Notes: generated by a model from the sequence alone, not told the origin. A stretch of 36,906 bases of DNA from JACDAS01 sp046262415 (GCA_046262415.1 JBHEMU010000109.1:1-36906), one strand, 5' to 3'; positions 7,141 through 15,603 are shown, counted from the stretch's first letter. Numbers and translations are program-made.

Positions 7141-8733
7141 ATGCGCTGGCTCGGGCTCGTCGCGGTCATCACCGGCCTGTTCGCCCCGGCCGCCCCGGCG
7201 CACGCGTGGACCTGGCCCGCGGACGGCCCTGTGCTCAGCCCGTTCTCGTTCTCTCCCACGGACCCGTACGCGGCGGGACAGCACCGCGGCATCGATGTCG
7301 CCGGACCGGCGGGGGGAGGGGTGCGCGCACCTGCGGCGGGCACGGTCACCTTCGCTGGATCCGTGCCGGGCGGCGGGCGCACGGTGGCGATCGAGACGCC
7401 GGACGGCTACTCCGCGACGCTCGTCCATCTGGGCTCGATCGGGGTGCAGTCGGGCGCGAGCGTCGCGGAGGGAGAACCGGTCGGGACGATCGGCCCGAGC
7501 GGAGACGCCGAGCACGGGCAGCCCTACGTCCATCTCGGGATCCGCGTGGCGACGAAGCCCGAGGGGTACGTCGACCCGCTCGGGCTGCTGCCACCCCGGA
7601 CGCCGCCGCCGCCGGCACCCGATCCGGTGCCCGAGCCTCTGCCGGTCAAGCCCCCTGTCGGAGATCCGACCCCAGGGCCGGTGCCGGTGGATCCTCCCGC
7701 CGTCGAGCCGCCGCCGGCGGACGAGGAGCCGCCGCCTGCCGAGGTCGTGCCGGTGCCGGTCGCCGAGCCGGTTCCCGTCCCGGTCGCCTCCCCCGCACCG
7801 GGCTCGGTGCCGGCCGAGCCGGAGCCCGGCACGGCCCCGGCTGCGCCGCGCCCGCCCGTACGCCCGGTCACGAAGGTCGGAGCCGCGCCCGCGCCGGTTC
7901 GGACGAGACCGGCGCGGACCGCTCCGCCTCCTCGGGCGAGCGTCCCGCGCCGGGCCGCCCTTCCGCCGCGCCCGGCACCGCCCGCGGTGCCGGCGAGCAC
8001 GCGCCTGCCGGATCGCTCAACCTCGAGGCCGCATCGCCCCGGTCGGCGGGACGCGCTGAGCCCCCCGGCGCGCCGCATCGCTGCGAGCGGGCGGGTCCAG
8101 CGCGCCGCGTCGCTCGGCCCGGTGCGCCGTGTGGAGCCCCGGCGGGCGCGGCCGGCTGCGACAGCGGGCCCCGCACGTCCTGAAGCGAGGGCTCGAGGCG
8201 CGCGGTCCCTGGTCGGTCGACCGGTGATCGAGCGGGCCGCCGCCTCGACCCCGATCGCGGAACGGTCGCTCGACGCAGCCGGTCCCGGCCGCGCGTCCGA
8301 CTCCACGGCCGCTCGGCGCGGCGGCGAGGCCTGGCGCAAGGCGCTTCTCGTCGCACTCGTACTGGCGCTCGGAGCGATTCCGGCGGCGCTGCTCGCAGTC
8401 CGCCGCTGCCTCCGTCCTCCCCTCCGCCCCGAGCCCCGGGCCGCAGGGGCAGCGCCGCTGCCCGCTCGTATCATGATTGCGCCGAGTCCACCCGCCCAGC
8501 AGGAGGCAGATCTCGAAGGACCCCGAGCGGAAACGAATCCTCGTCGCACCGGCGTGGCCGTATGCGAGCGGCGACCGGCACCTCGGCCACGTGGTGAGCT
8601 TCGGCGTCCCTTCGGACATCTTCGCCCGCTACCACCGGCTTCGGGGCAATCACGTGCTCATGGTCAGCGGGACGGACGAGCACGGCACGCCCGTGATGGT
8701 CGCCGCCGACCGGGAAGGGCGCTCGTACCATGA
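7141..8733 (+). CDS. secreted M23-like (LytM) peptidase-fold protein with C-terminal membrane anchor
   Basis: The protein is 530 residues. A signal peptide spans about 1-22 (cut near AHA-W) and a LytM domain 25-150. A very Pro/Arg-rich linker spans 150-395 and one hydrophobic helix about 399-421, followed by basic residues. M23 enzymes cut peptidoglycan cross-bridges. Zinc ligands H48 and D52 (HRGID) and H131 are present, as is the second catalytic His, H96 (LVHLG). The first His of the HxH motif is Tyr129 (PYVHLGI), so activity may be lost and a regulatory or adaptor role is possible. The start is secure: a perfect AAGGAGGT lies six bases before ATG. The gene occupies the slot of rpfB in the mycobacterial order. 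The frame does not stop until 8731-8733, overlapping metG by up to 257 bases; the true C-terminus may be shorter if a frameshift exists. Confidence 0.75.
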   Translation: MRWLGLVAVITGLFAPAAPAHAWTWPADGPVLSPFSFSPTDPYAAGQHRGIDVAGPAGGGVRAPAAGTVTFAGSVPGGGRTVAIETPDGYSATLVHLGSIGVQSGASVAEGEPVGTIGPSGDAEHGQPYVHLGIRVATKPEGYVDPLGLLPPRTPPPPAPDPVPEPLPVKPPVGDPTPGPVPVDPPAVEPPPADEEPPPAEVVPVPVAEPVPVPVASPAPGSVPAEPEPGTAPAAPRPPVRPVTKVGAAPAPVRTRPARTAPPPRASVPRRAALPPRPAPPAVPASTRLPDRSTSRPHRPGRRDALSPPARRIAASGRVQRAASLGPVRRVEPRRARPAATAGPARPEARARGARSLVGRPVIERAAASTPIAERSLDAAGPGRASDSTAARRGGEAWRKALLVALVLALGAIPAALLAVRRCLRPPLRPEPRAAGAAPLPARIMIAPSPPAQQEADLEGPRAETNPRRTGVAVCERRPAPRPRGELRRPFGHLRPLPPASGQSRAHGQRDGRARHARDGRRRPGRALVP

Positions 8734-10306
8734 GACGGCGGACGAGTACAACGCCTCGATCCGGGGGAGCCTCCGCGATCTCGGCCTCTCGTACGACCTG
8801 TTCACGCGCACGACGACGCGGAATCACGCAGCCGTCGTCCGCGACCTGTTCCGGACCCTTCACCGGAACGGGTACGTCGTCGAGCGGTCCCAGCCGGTGT
8901 CCTTCTCGGCGACCACCGGCCACACGCTCCCGGATCGTTACATCGAAGGCAGATGTCCCCACTGCGGGTACGAGGAGGCGCGCGGCGACCAGTGCGACAA
9001 CTGCGGCAAGCAGCTCGACCCGACCGACCTGATCGATCCTCGCTCGAAGATCGACGGCACGACACCGGTCTTCCGCGAGACGAACCACCTCTTCCTCGAC
9101 CTGCCCGCCTTCGCGGAGCGGCTGACGGCGTGGATCGAGGGGCAGCGGCACTGGCGCCCGAACGTGCGGAACTTCTCGCTCAGCCTCGCCAGGGAGCTGA
9201 AGCCGCGACCGATCACGCGCGACCTCGACTGGGGCGTCAGTATCCCCGTCGCCGGCTACGAGGAGAACGAGAGCAAGCGGATCTACGTCTGGTTCGACGC
9301 CGTGATCGGCTACCTGTCCGCGAGCGTGGAGTGGGCGGCGACGACCGGCGACCCGGACGCGTGGCGCGCCTGGTGGCAGAACCCGGACGCGCGCCACTTC
9401 TACTTCATGGGGAAGGACAACATCGTCTTCCACACGGTGATCTGGCCGAGCATCCTGCTGGGCTACGGCTCCGGCGGTGAGCTCGGTGCGGGGCGCGGCG
9501 AGCTCCAGCTTCCCCACGACGTCGTCGCCAGCGAGTTCCTGACCATGGAGGGAAGGCAGTTCTCGGCGAGCCGTGGGGTCGCGATCACCGTGGACGACTT
9601 CCTCAGCCGGTACGACCCGGACCCGCTGCGCTACTACCTGACGGCAGCGGGGCCGGAGCTGCAGGACACCGACTTCACGTGGGCCGAGTTCGTCCGGAGG
9701 AACAACCACGAGCTCGTGGCGACCTGGGGAAACCTGGTCAACCGGACGCTGACGAACGTCCACCGCAACTTCGGGGCCGTGCCCGAGCCGGGGAGGCTCC
9801 TCGCCGAGGACGAGTCCGTGCTCGGGCAGATCGAGGCGGGGTTCGAGGCGGTCGGCGAGCACATCGAGGGCGCCCGCTTCCGGGCCGCGCTGGCCGAGGC
9901 GATGCGGCTCGCGTCCCTCGTCAACGTGTACGCGAGCGAGCAGGCGCCCTGGGCGACGATCAAGACCGATCGCGAGCGTGCCGGCACGGTGCTCTACGTC
10001 TGCCTGCGGTGCATCGACAACCTCAGGGTGATCCTGACGCCGTTCCTGCCCTTCACCTCCCAGGTGCTGCACGAGCTGCTCGGGCACGAGGGCCACATCG
10101 CCGGCCCGCTCGAGTTCCGGACCGAGATCGAGGAGGACGGATCGACGCACGAGGTGCTGACCGGCGACTACGAGCGCTGGGTCGGAGCCTGGGCGCCGAC
10201 GGAGCTGCCGGTGGGGCGTCCGCTGCCGGAACCCCGGCCGCTCTTCCGCAAGCTCGATCCCGGCCTCGTCGACGAAGAGCTGGAGCGGATGCGCGCGCAC
10301 GCGTGA
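8477..10306 (+). CDS. metG: methionyl-tRNA synthetase
   Basis: This 609-residue class I synthetase charges tRNA-Met in the cytoplasm. HLGH (35-38) is the HIGH motif. CPHCG and CDNCG at about 160-178 form the zinc knuckle. EFLTMEGRQFSASRG near 350-365 stands for the KMSKS loop, in the QFSAS form seen in some actinobacterial and archaeal-like enzymes. The anticodon-binding domain covers the last third. No C-terminal tRNA-binding domain is fused. The start is unclear: TTG 8477 is the first canonical in-frame codon and follows a TGA directly, while AGGAGG at 8501-8506 would serve only a non-standard ATC at 8510, which gives the more typical N-terminus (M)SKDPERKRILVA. A TATCAT box at 8469-8474 may be its promoter. 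It overlaps tatD by four bases (GTGA). Confidence 0.93.
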   Translation: MRRVHPPSRRQISKDPERKRILVAPAWPYASGDRHLGHVVSFGVPSDIFARYHRLRGNHVLMVSGTDEHGTPVMVAADREGRSYHETADEYNASIRGSLRDLGLSYDLFTRTTTRNHAAVVRDLFRTLHRNGYVVERSQPVSFSATTGHTLPDRYIEGRCPHCGYEEARGDQCDNCGKQLDPTDLIDPRSKIDGTTPVFRETNHLFLDLPAFAERLTAWIEGQRHWRPNVRNFSLSLARELKPRPITRDLDWGVSIPVAGYEENESKRIYVWFDAVIGYLSASVEWAATTGDPDAWRAWWQNPDARHFYFMGKDNIVFHTVIWPSILLGYGSGGELGAGRGELQLPHDVVASEFLTMEGRQFSASRGVAITVDDFLSRYDPDPLRYYLTAAGPELQDTDFTWAEFVRRNNHELVATWGNLVNRTLTNVHRNFGAVPEPGRLLAEDESVLGQIEAGFEAVGEHIEGARFRAALAEAMRLASLVNVYASEQAPWATIKTDRERAGTVLYVCLRCIDNLRVILTPFLPFTSQVLHELLGHEGHIAGPLEFRTEIEEDGSTHEVLTGDYERWVGAWAPTELPVGRPLPEPRPLFRKLDPGLVDEELERMRAHA

Positions 10307-11049
10307 TCGACACGCACGCGCACCTGGACGCGTGCGCCGACGAGCCGGACGCCCTGGTCGAGCGCGCCCGCGCCGCCGGCGTCGACCGGATCGTCGCAGT
10401 CGGTTCCGGCCTCGAGTCCTGCCGGAGGACGCTGGAGGTGGCGCACAGGCACGAGGGCGTCGCCGCCGCGCTCGGCGTGCATCCCCACCAGGCGGAGGAG
10501 CCCGACGCCGGGTGGCTGGACGAGCTGGCGGAGCTGCTGCGCGACGATCGCGCGGTGGCGGTCGGGGAGACGGGGCTCGACTTCTATCGCGACTACGCCC
10601 CGAGAGACGCCCAGTCCGGCCTCTTCCGGGCGCACCTCGAGCTCGCCGCGGAGCTGCGGTTGCCGGTCGTCGTCCACACGCGGGACGCGGACGAACCCAC
10701 CGCCCGCGCGCTCGCGGAGTTCGCGGGGACGGTCGTGCTGCACTGCTTCTCCTCCCAGGGTCTGCTTCGCACCGCACTCGAACGGCGCTACTACGTCTCG
10801 TTCGCCGGCAACGTCACGTATCCGGGTGCGAGCGAGCTGCGCAGTGCCGCTGCCTCCGTGGGCGCCGATCGGATCCTGGCCGAGACGGACTGCCCCTATC
10901 TCTCCCCCCAGCCGCGCCGCGGACGGCCGAATGAGCCCGCCAACGTCGTCTACACCCTGAATGCGCTCGCGGACGCTCGCGGCGAGGATGCGGCGGCGCT
11001 CGCCTCGCGGATCGACGCGAACGCGACCGCGGCGTTCCGTCTACGGTGA
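10303..11049 (+). CDS. tatD: TatD-family metal-dependent hydrolase (DNase)
   Basis: This 248-residue TIM-barrel hydrolase belongs to a family that includes 3'-5' DNases involved in DNA repair. Metal ligands are visible: THAHLD at the N-terminus (H5, H7), GETGLDFYRD with the bridging Glu near residue 87, VVVHTRDA near 125, LHCFSS near 146 and AETDCPYLSP near 194. The length is normal for the family. GTG 10303 overlaps the metG stop as GTGA, implying translational coupling, and no other start fits IDTHAHLD. The stop overlaps the rsmA start in the same way. Confidence 0.92.
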   Translation: MIDTHAHLDACADEPDALVERARAAGVDRIVAVGSGLESCRRTLEVAHRHEGVAAALGVHPHQAEEPDAGWLDELAELLRDDRAVAVGETGLDFYRDYAPRDAQSGLFRAHLELAAELRLPVVVHTRDADEPTARALAEFAGTVVLHCFSSQGLLRTALERRYYVSFAGNVTYPGASELRSAAASVGADRILAETDCPYLSPQPRRGRPNEPANVVYTLNALADARGEDAAALASRIDANATAAFRLR

Positions 11050-11837
11050 GCCGTCTCCCCGTCGTCCCGAACCGTGGGCTGGGGCAGCACTTCCTCGCCG
11101 ACGAGAACATCCTCGGCGTGATCGGCCGACTCGCCCAGCTCGCCGCGGCCGACGTCGTCCTCGAGGTCGGTCCCGGCCTGGGAGTGCTGACGTCCTTCCT
11201 CGCCGCGAGGACGGAGCACGTGCACGCAGTCGAGCTCGACCGCGAGCTGGCGCCGCACCTAACCGCCCGCCTCGGGGCCGCGGCGAACGTCACGCTCCAC
11301 TGGGGCGACGCGCTGCGCCTCGACCTGGCCGCGATCGACCCACCCGCGACCAAGCTCGTCTCGAACCTGCCGTACTCGATCGCGACGCCCCTCGTCGTCG
11401 AGAGCCTCGACGGACTGCCGGCGCTCGGTCTGTGGTGCGTGATGGTGCAGCGGGAGGTGGCGGACCGGTTCTTCGCCGCCCCGGGCACGAAGGCGTACGG
11501 AGCCGTCTCGGTGCTGGTGCAGCTCGCCTCGGAGCGGACGGGCTTTCATCCCGTCGCGCGGACGGTCTTCCGCCCGCAGCCGAACGTGGACTCCGCGCTC
11601 GTCTCGTTCCGGCGCACCACGCTGCCGCCCGCGTTCGCGAGGGTGAAAGGCGTGGTCACGGCGGCCTTCGCGCACCGCCGAAAGACCCTGCCGAACTCGC
11701 TCGAGCACGCCGGGGTCGCGTCGCGTCCGCGGGCGGCCGCGGCACTCGCGGCGATCGGCCGCCCGGCGGAGGTGCGCGCGGAGGAGCTGGCTCCGACCGA
11801 GTTCGTCGAGCTGGCGTCCGCGCTCGAGGCCCGGTGA
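11046..11837 (+). CDS. rsmA: 16S rRNA dimethyladenosine transferase RsmA/KsgA
   Basis: This 263-residue SAM enzyme dimethylates A1518 and A1519 near the 3' end of 16S rRNA during 30S assembly. The N-terminal block NRGLGQHFLADENI is diagnostic. VLEVGPGLGVLT (38-49) is the SAM motif, GDALRLDL follows near 88-95, and NLPYSIATP (107-115) is the catalytic NLPY motif. The C-terminal helical domain keeps FRPQPNVDSALVSF and AFAHRRKTLPNSL. GTG 11046 overlaps the tatD stop, and the gene's own stop overlaps the ispE start. The order tatD – (rpf) – ksgA – ispE is conserved in actinobacteria, except that here nothing separates tatD and rsmA. Confidence 0.94.
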   Translation: MSRLPVVPNRGLGQHFLADENILGVIGRLAQLAAADVVLEVGPGLGVLTSFLAARTEHVHAVELDRELAPHLTARLGAAANVTLHWGDALRLDLAAIDPPATKLVSNLPYSIATPLVVESLDGLPALGLWCVMVQREVADRFFAAPGTKAYGAVSVLVQLASERTGFHPVARTVFRPQPNVDSALVSFRRTTLPPAFARVKGVVTAAFAHRRKTLPNSLEHAGVASRPRAAAALAAIGRPAEVRAEELAPTEFVELASALEAR

Positions 11838-12652
11838 CGCGGGCTCGCGCGCCGGCGAAGATCAACCTCGCCCTCGCGGTCGGGCCGCGTCTTCCGACCG
11901 GCAAGCACGAGGTGACGACCGTGCTCCAGCGCCTCCAGCTCGCGGACGAGGTCGAGCTCCGTCCCGCGCCCCGGCTCTCCGTGTCGGGGTTCGACCAGGA
12001 CACGCTCGTCCGGCAGGCCCTCGAGACGCTGGCAGAGGCGGCCGGAACGGAGATTCGCTGGCGGACGCACCTGACCAAGCGCATTCCGGTGGCGGCCGGG
12101 CTGGGGGGCGGAAGCTCGGACGCCGCGGCCGCCCTGCGGCTCGCGAACGACACCCTCGAGCGATCGCTGCCGCACGGGGAGCTGACCCGGCTGGCGTCCT
12201 CCCTGGGCGCGGACGTGCCGTTCTTCCTGCACCCGGGCCCGCAACTCGGCGAGGGCGACGGGAGCACGCTGACCCCGCTCGAGCTCCCGCAGGATTACGC
12301 GGTGCTGATCGTGCTGGCCGAGGGCGCGGAGAAGCTCTCGACGGGCGCGGTCTACGAGGCCTTCGCCGCGAGAGACGGATCGCTGGGGTACGCGGCGCGC
12401 CGCGACGGCCTCCTGCGAGCGCTCGCCGCCGTCCGCGAGCCGGCCGACCTCGCGGGGCTGCCCCGGAACGACCTCGTCTCGACGGCGCTCGCCGCCGAGC
12501 TCACCGATCTCGGAGCCTTCCGGGCCGACGTCAGCGGCGCCGGTCCGGCGGTCTACGCGCTGTTCGAGGACCGTGCGGAGGCGGTCTCTGCGGCACGCTG
12601 TTTCGAGCGGCGCGGGCGCACCTGGGTGACCGCCCCTGCGTGGTACGTTTGA
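11834..12652 (+). CDS. ispE: 4-diphosphocytidyl-2-C-methyl-D-erythritol kinase IspE
   Basis: This 272-residue GHMP kinase phosphorylates the 2-hydroxyl of CDP-methylerythritol in the MEP isoprenoid pathway. APAKINLALAV at 6-16 is the substrate-binding start, RIPVAAGLGGGSSDAAAAL at 83-101 is the GHMP ATP-binding motif, and SGAGPAVYALF near 234-244 is the third GHMP motif. GTG 11834 overlaps the rsmA stop by four bases. The gene ends three bases before the small membrane protein's start, and that gene's -10 box lies within the last ispE codons. Confidence 0.93.
   Translation: MTRARAPAKINLALAVGPRLPTGKHEVTTVLQRLQLADEVELRPAPRLSVSGFDQDTLVRQALETLAEAAGTEIRWRTHLTKRIPVAAGLGGGSSDAAAALRLANDTLERSLPHGELTRLASSLGADVPFFLHPGPQLGEGDGSTLTPLELPQDYAVLIVLAEGAEKLSTGAVYEAFAARDGSLGYAARRDGLLRALAAVREPADLAGLPRNDLVSTALAAELTDLGAFRADVSGAGPAVYALFEDRAEAVSAARCFERRGRTWVTAPAWYV
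12644..12649 (+). promoter_or_regulatory. -10 box TACGTT, leaderless promoter of the gene at 12656
   Basis: TACGTT ends six bases before GTG 12656 and sits inside the last codons of ispE. No Shine-Dalgarno is present. Confidence 0.45.
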
Positions 12653-12655
12653 ACG

Positions 12656-13033
12656 GTGGCGACCGAGCGCTCGCGCCTGCGGCACGGCGAGGTGATCGAC
12701 GCCTCGAGCCGTTCGGGCGGTGTGCTGAAGCAGCGGCGCGTTCGGATCGCTCTCTGGATCGCGGTCGTCGAGGGGATCATCGTCGCCGTCTCGCCGGACA
12801 TCTCGCGCTGGACGGTGATCGCCCTCGCGATTCCGGCGCTCGCGCTCTACTTCTGGGGCAGCAAGGCCACGCGGTCGCCGCTCCTTCGGGACATCTTCTG
12901 GGTGATCGCGGCCTCGCAGTCGCTCGCGATCGTCGTCGCGGTGCTCGCGTTCTTCCTCAAGTGGCTCGTCCTCGGGATCGCGGCCGTCTTCGCGATCGTG
13001 GCGCTCTACCTGCTCTACAACGACCGTCACTGA
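12656..13033 (+). CDS. small four-helix membrane protein, unknown function
   Basis: This 125-residue protein has a basic N-terminal tail (1-29, ATERSRLRHGEV then VLKQRRVR). Four hydrophobic segments follow at about 30-46, 51-68, 80-101 and 103-120. No catalytic motif is visible and I cannot name the family; small four-helix proteins of this kind are often found next to ispE or glmU in actinobacteria. The GTG start is supported by a TACGTT box six bases upstream. The stop is 34 bases before tRNA-Gln. Confidence 0.7.
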   Translation: MATERSRLRHGEVIDASSRSGGVLKQRRVRIALWIAVVEGIIVAVSPDISRWTVIALAIPALALYFWGSKATRSPLLRDIFWVIAASQSLAIVVAVLAFFLKWLVLGIAAVFAIVALYLLYNDRH

Positions 13034-13047
13034 CCGGGAGCGGCTGG

Positions 13048-13053
13048 CATACT
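13048..13053 (+). promoter_or_regulatory. -10 box CATACT for tRNA-Gln
   Basis: CATACT lies 14 bases before the mature tRNA 5' end, leaving a short 5' leader for RNase P. No clear -35 is seen. Confidence 0.4.
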
Positions 13054-13067
13054 CCGGGCCCGGACGG

Positions 13068-13138
13068 TGGGCCGTAGCCAAGCGGTAAGGCAGCGGGTTT
13101 TGGTCCCGCGATCCCAGGTTCGAATCCTGGCGGCCCAG
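13068..13138 (+). tRNA. tRNA-Gln (anticodon TTG)
   Basis: The cloverleaf is complete. The acceptor stem TGGGCCG pairs fully with CGGCCCA (13131-13137). The D arm is GCC/GGC and the anticodon stem GCGGG/CCCGC has loop TTTTGGT, giving anticodon TTG. The variable loop has four bases and the T arm is CCAGG-TTCGAAT-CCTGG. The discriminator is G13138, as expected for glutamine. The following bases are CAC, so CCA is not encoded and must be added after processing. glmU starts 17 bases after the 3' end. tRNA-Gln next to glmU is a recurrent actinobacterial arrangement. Confidence 0.95.
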
Positions 13139-13154
13139 CACTCTCGGATCTCCC

Positions 13155-14486
13155 GTGACGCAACCTCAGCTTGCAGCCGTGGTGATGGCCGCCGGTCTCG
13201 GCACTCGTATGCGCTCGCGCACGCCGAAGCACCTGCACCGGCTGCTCGGGCGCCGGGTCGTCGACTGGGTGCTCGAGGCGGCCCGGCCGCTCCGGCCTGA
13301 GCCGCTGGTCGTCGTCGCGTCGGCGCAGGCCCGAGCCGAGCTGGACGGCGTGCAGGCGGTCGTGCAGGCCGAGCCCCGCGGCACAGCGGACGCCGTCGCC
13401 ACGGCGCGCCCCGCGCTCGACGGGTTCGACGGCGACGTGCTCGTCCTCTCCGGAGATGCCCCCTTGCTGACGACCGAGCTGCTCGAGGGCCTTCTCCTTG
13501 CGCATCACGAGGCGGCCGCCGGAGTGACGATCCTCTCGTTCGAGCCCGCGCGTCCGCTGCCGTACGGCCGCGTCATCCGCGACGAGGCGGGCGCGGTGAC
13601 CGGGATCGTCGAGGCGGCGGACGCGACGACGGAGCAGCTCGCGATCGCGGAGCTGAACTCGTCCATCTACGTCTTCTCCGCCGGGCAGCTCTGGCCGGCG
13701 CTCGAGCGGATCGGATCGGCGAACACGCAGGGGGAGCTCTACCTGACCGACGCGGTCGCCGCCATCGTCGGGGCCGGTGGACGGGCGGCGGCGTTCCGCT
13801 CGCCGGACGCGTCCTCGCCGGTGGGGGTCAACACCCGGTCCGAGCTCGCCCTCGCGGCCGCGGAGCTGCGCGGCCGGATCAACGAGCGCCACATGCTGGC
13901 CGGCGTCACGATCGTCGATCCCGGCTCGACGTGGATCGAGGCGGACGTGCGACTGGCGGAGGACACGGTCGTGCACCCGTTCACGGTGCTCCGGGGAGCG
14001 ACCTCGGTGGAGACCGGGGCGGAAATCGGGCCGCATGCGGTGCTCGTCGACGCCGTCGTCGGGGCACGCGCGATCGTCGGCCCGTTCTGTTACGTTCGGC
14101 CCGGCACCGTCCTGGGAGCGGACGCAAAGGCAGGCACGTTCGTGGAGCTGAAGAACTCCCGCATCGGCGCGCGCACGAAAGTGCCGCATCTGTCGTACAT
14201 CGGGGACGCCGAGATCGGCGAGGACACGAACGTCGCCGCCGGGAACATCACCGTCAACTTCCCCCACGAGCCCGGCCGGCCGAAGGGCAGGACCCGGATT
14301 GGCAACAACGTCAGGACCGGTGTCGACAATGCATTCGTTGCTCCGGTCACGGTTGAAGACGATGCTTGGATTGCGGCCGGAACGGTCATCACCGACGACG
14401 TCCCGGCCGGCTCGCTCGCCGGGTTCCCCCCCCGCCAGGTCAACAGAGAGGGCTATGTCTACGAGCGCCGCAACACCGACGCCTGA
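13155..14486 (+). CDS. glmU: bifunctional GlmU (GlcNAc-1-P uridyltransferase / GlcN-1-P acetyltransferase)
   Basis: This 443-residue enzyme acetylates glucosamine-1-phosphate and couples it to UTP, making UDP-GlcNAc for peptidoglycan. The N-terminal pyrophosphorylase has VVMAAGLGTRMRSRTPKHLH (9-28), EPRGTADAVATA near 74-85 and LSGDAPLL. The C-terminal left-handed beta helix has repeated hexapeptides from about residue 245, with VELKNSRIGARTKVPHLSYI and DAEIGEDTNVAAGNITVNF, then NAFVAPVTVEDDAWIAAGTV. GTG 13155 begins TQPQLAAVVMAAGLGTRM. No ribosome site precedes it and tRNA-Gln ends only 17 bases upstream. The 3' end overlaps prs by 32 bases. Confidence 0.94.
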   Translation: MTQPQLAAVVMAAGLGTRMRSRTPKHLHRLLGRRVVDWVLEAARPLRPEPLVVVASAQARAELDGVQAVVQAEPRGTADAVATARPALDGFDGDVLVLSGDAPLLTTELLEGLLLAHHEAAAGVTILSFEPARPLPYGRVIRDEAGAVTGIVEAADATTEQLAIAELNSSIYVFSAGQLWPALERIGSANTQGELYLTDAVAAIVGAGGRAAAFRSPDASSPVGVNTRSELALAAAELRGRINERHMLAGVTIVDPGSTWIEADVRLAEDTVVHPFTVLRGATSVETGAEIGPHAVLVDAVVGARAIVGPFCYVRPGTVLGADAKAGTFVELKNSRIGARTKVPHLSYIGDAEIGEDTNVAAGNITVNFPHEPGRPKGRTRIGNNVRTGVDNAFVAPVTVEDDAWIAAGTVITDDVPAGSLAGFPPRQVNREGYVYERRNTDA

Positions 14487-15522
14487 GCTGACGCGGCTGC
14501 CCGGTCTCGAGGCACCGTCCGAGCGTCCCGAGATCAGCCCGGGGCACTGGATCGAGCGCGGCCCGCAGAAGCGGCTGATGCTGTTCTCCGGCCGCTCGGC
14601 CCCGGACCTCGCCCAGCGGATCGCCGAGAAGCTCAACATCAACCTGGGCGAGGTGACCCTCAAGACCTTCGCCGACGACGAGACCTACTGCCGCTACGAG
14701 GAGTCGATCCGCGGGGCGGACATGTTCCTGGTGCAGACCTCGTCGCCCCCGATCGACCAGCGGTTGATGGAGCTGCTGATCATGATCGACGCGGCCAAGC
14801 TCGCCTCCGCGAAGCGGATCACGGCCGTGCTGCCCCTCTACCCCTACTCCCGCCAGGACAAGAAGTCGCGGCCGCGGGAGCCGATCACCGCGAAGCTCGT
14901 GGCCGAGCTGCTGCAGGCCGCGGGCGCCGACCGCGTCCTGACGATGGACCTGCACGCCGGGCAGGTGCAGGGCTTCTTCCGCATCCCGGTCGACCACATG
15001 ACGGCGCTGCCGATGCTCGCGCAGTACTTCCGGGACCTCGGGCTGCCCGGAGATCTCGTCGCGGTCGCGCCGGACACCGGCCGCACGCGGCTGGCGAGCA
15101 AGTTCGCCGAGATGATCGGCGGCGATCTCGCCGTCCTGCAGAAGGACCGCCCCGCCCACAACGTCGCGCGGGTCACGAGCGTGATCGGCGAGGTGAACGG
15201 ACGCTGCGTCGTGATGACGGACGACATGATCGACACGGCGGGCACCCTCGTCGCGGGCGCCGAGTTCCTGAAGAGCCGCGGGGCCGACCGCGTGTACGCG
15301 TGCGCGACCCACGGGCTCTTCTCGCCGCCGGCGCTGGAGCGGATCCAGGACGGGCCGCTCGACGGGGTCGTCGTCACCGACACGGTGCCGGTGAACCCGC
15401 TGACGAAGCCGGACAACCTCACCATCCTCACGGTCGCGGACATCCTTGCGGAGACGATCTGGAACGTCTTCGCCGACGACTCCGTCTCGGCGATCTTCGC
15501 GGGCGAGAACCAGCTGTTCTGA
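14455..15522 (+). CDS. prs: ribose-phosphate pyrophosphokinase (PRPP synthetase)
   Basis: This 355-residue enzyme makes PRPP from ribose-5-phosphate and ATP for nucleotide, His and Trp synthesis. LMLFSGRSAPDLAQRIAEKL marks the core start, so about 40 extra N-terminal residues precede it. YPYSRQDKKSRPREPITAKL is the ATP/flexible-loop region, MDLHAGQVQGFF the catalytic and metal region, and VVMTDDMIDTAGTL the PRPP-binding loop. ATG 14455 has AGAGAGG five bases upstream and lies inside the end of glmU, so translation is probably coupled. A start at the core LMLF would have no codon support. glmU–prs is a conserved actinobacterial pair, and both products feed sugar-nucleotide and cell-wall supply. 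Confidence 0.94.
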   Translation: MSTSAATPTPELTRLPGLEAPSERPEISPGHWIERGPQKRLMLFSGRSAPDLAQRIAEKLNINLGEVTLKTFADDETYCRYEESIRGADMFLVQTSSPPIDQRLMELLIMIDAAKLASAKRITAVLPLYPYSRQDKKSRPREPITAKLVAELLQAAGADRVLTMDLHAGQVQGFFRIPVDHMTALPMLAQYFRDLGLPGDLVAVAPDTGRTRLASKFAEMIGGDLAVLQKDRPAHNVARVTSVIGEVNGRCVVMTDDMIDTAGTLVAGAEFLKSRGADRVYACATHGLFSPPALERIQDGPLDGVVVTDTVPVNPLTKPDNLTILTVADILAETIWNVFADDSVSAIFAGENQLF

Positions 15523-15532
15523 GCGTGTGAAA

Positions 15533-15551
15533 CCGAAGCGGCCCGCTTCGG
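15533..15551 (+). terminator. perfect 8-bp hairpin after prs, no U-tract
   Basis: CCGAAGCG, loop GCC, then CGCTTCGG begins eleven bases after the prs stop. No run of T follows, so it may be a terminator of the U-less kind common in high-GC bacteria, or a 3' stabiliser. Confidence 0.5.
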
Positions 15552-15603
15552 CGTAGGGGTTAGCGATGGTTCGGCAGGGGAAGGAATCGACTGGAGGTCG
15601 CCC

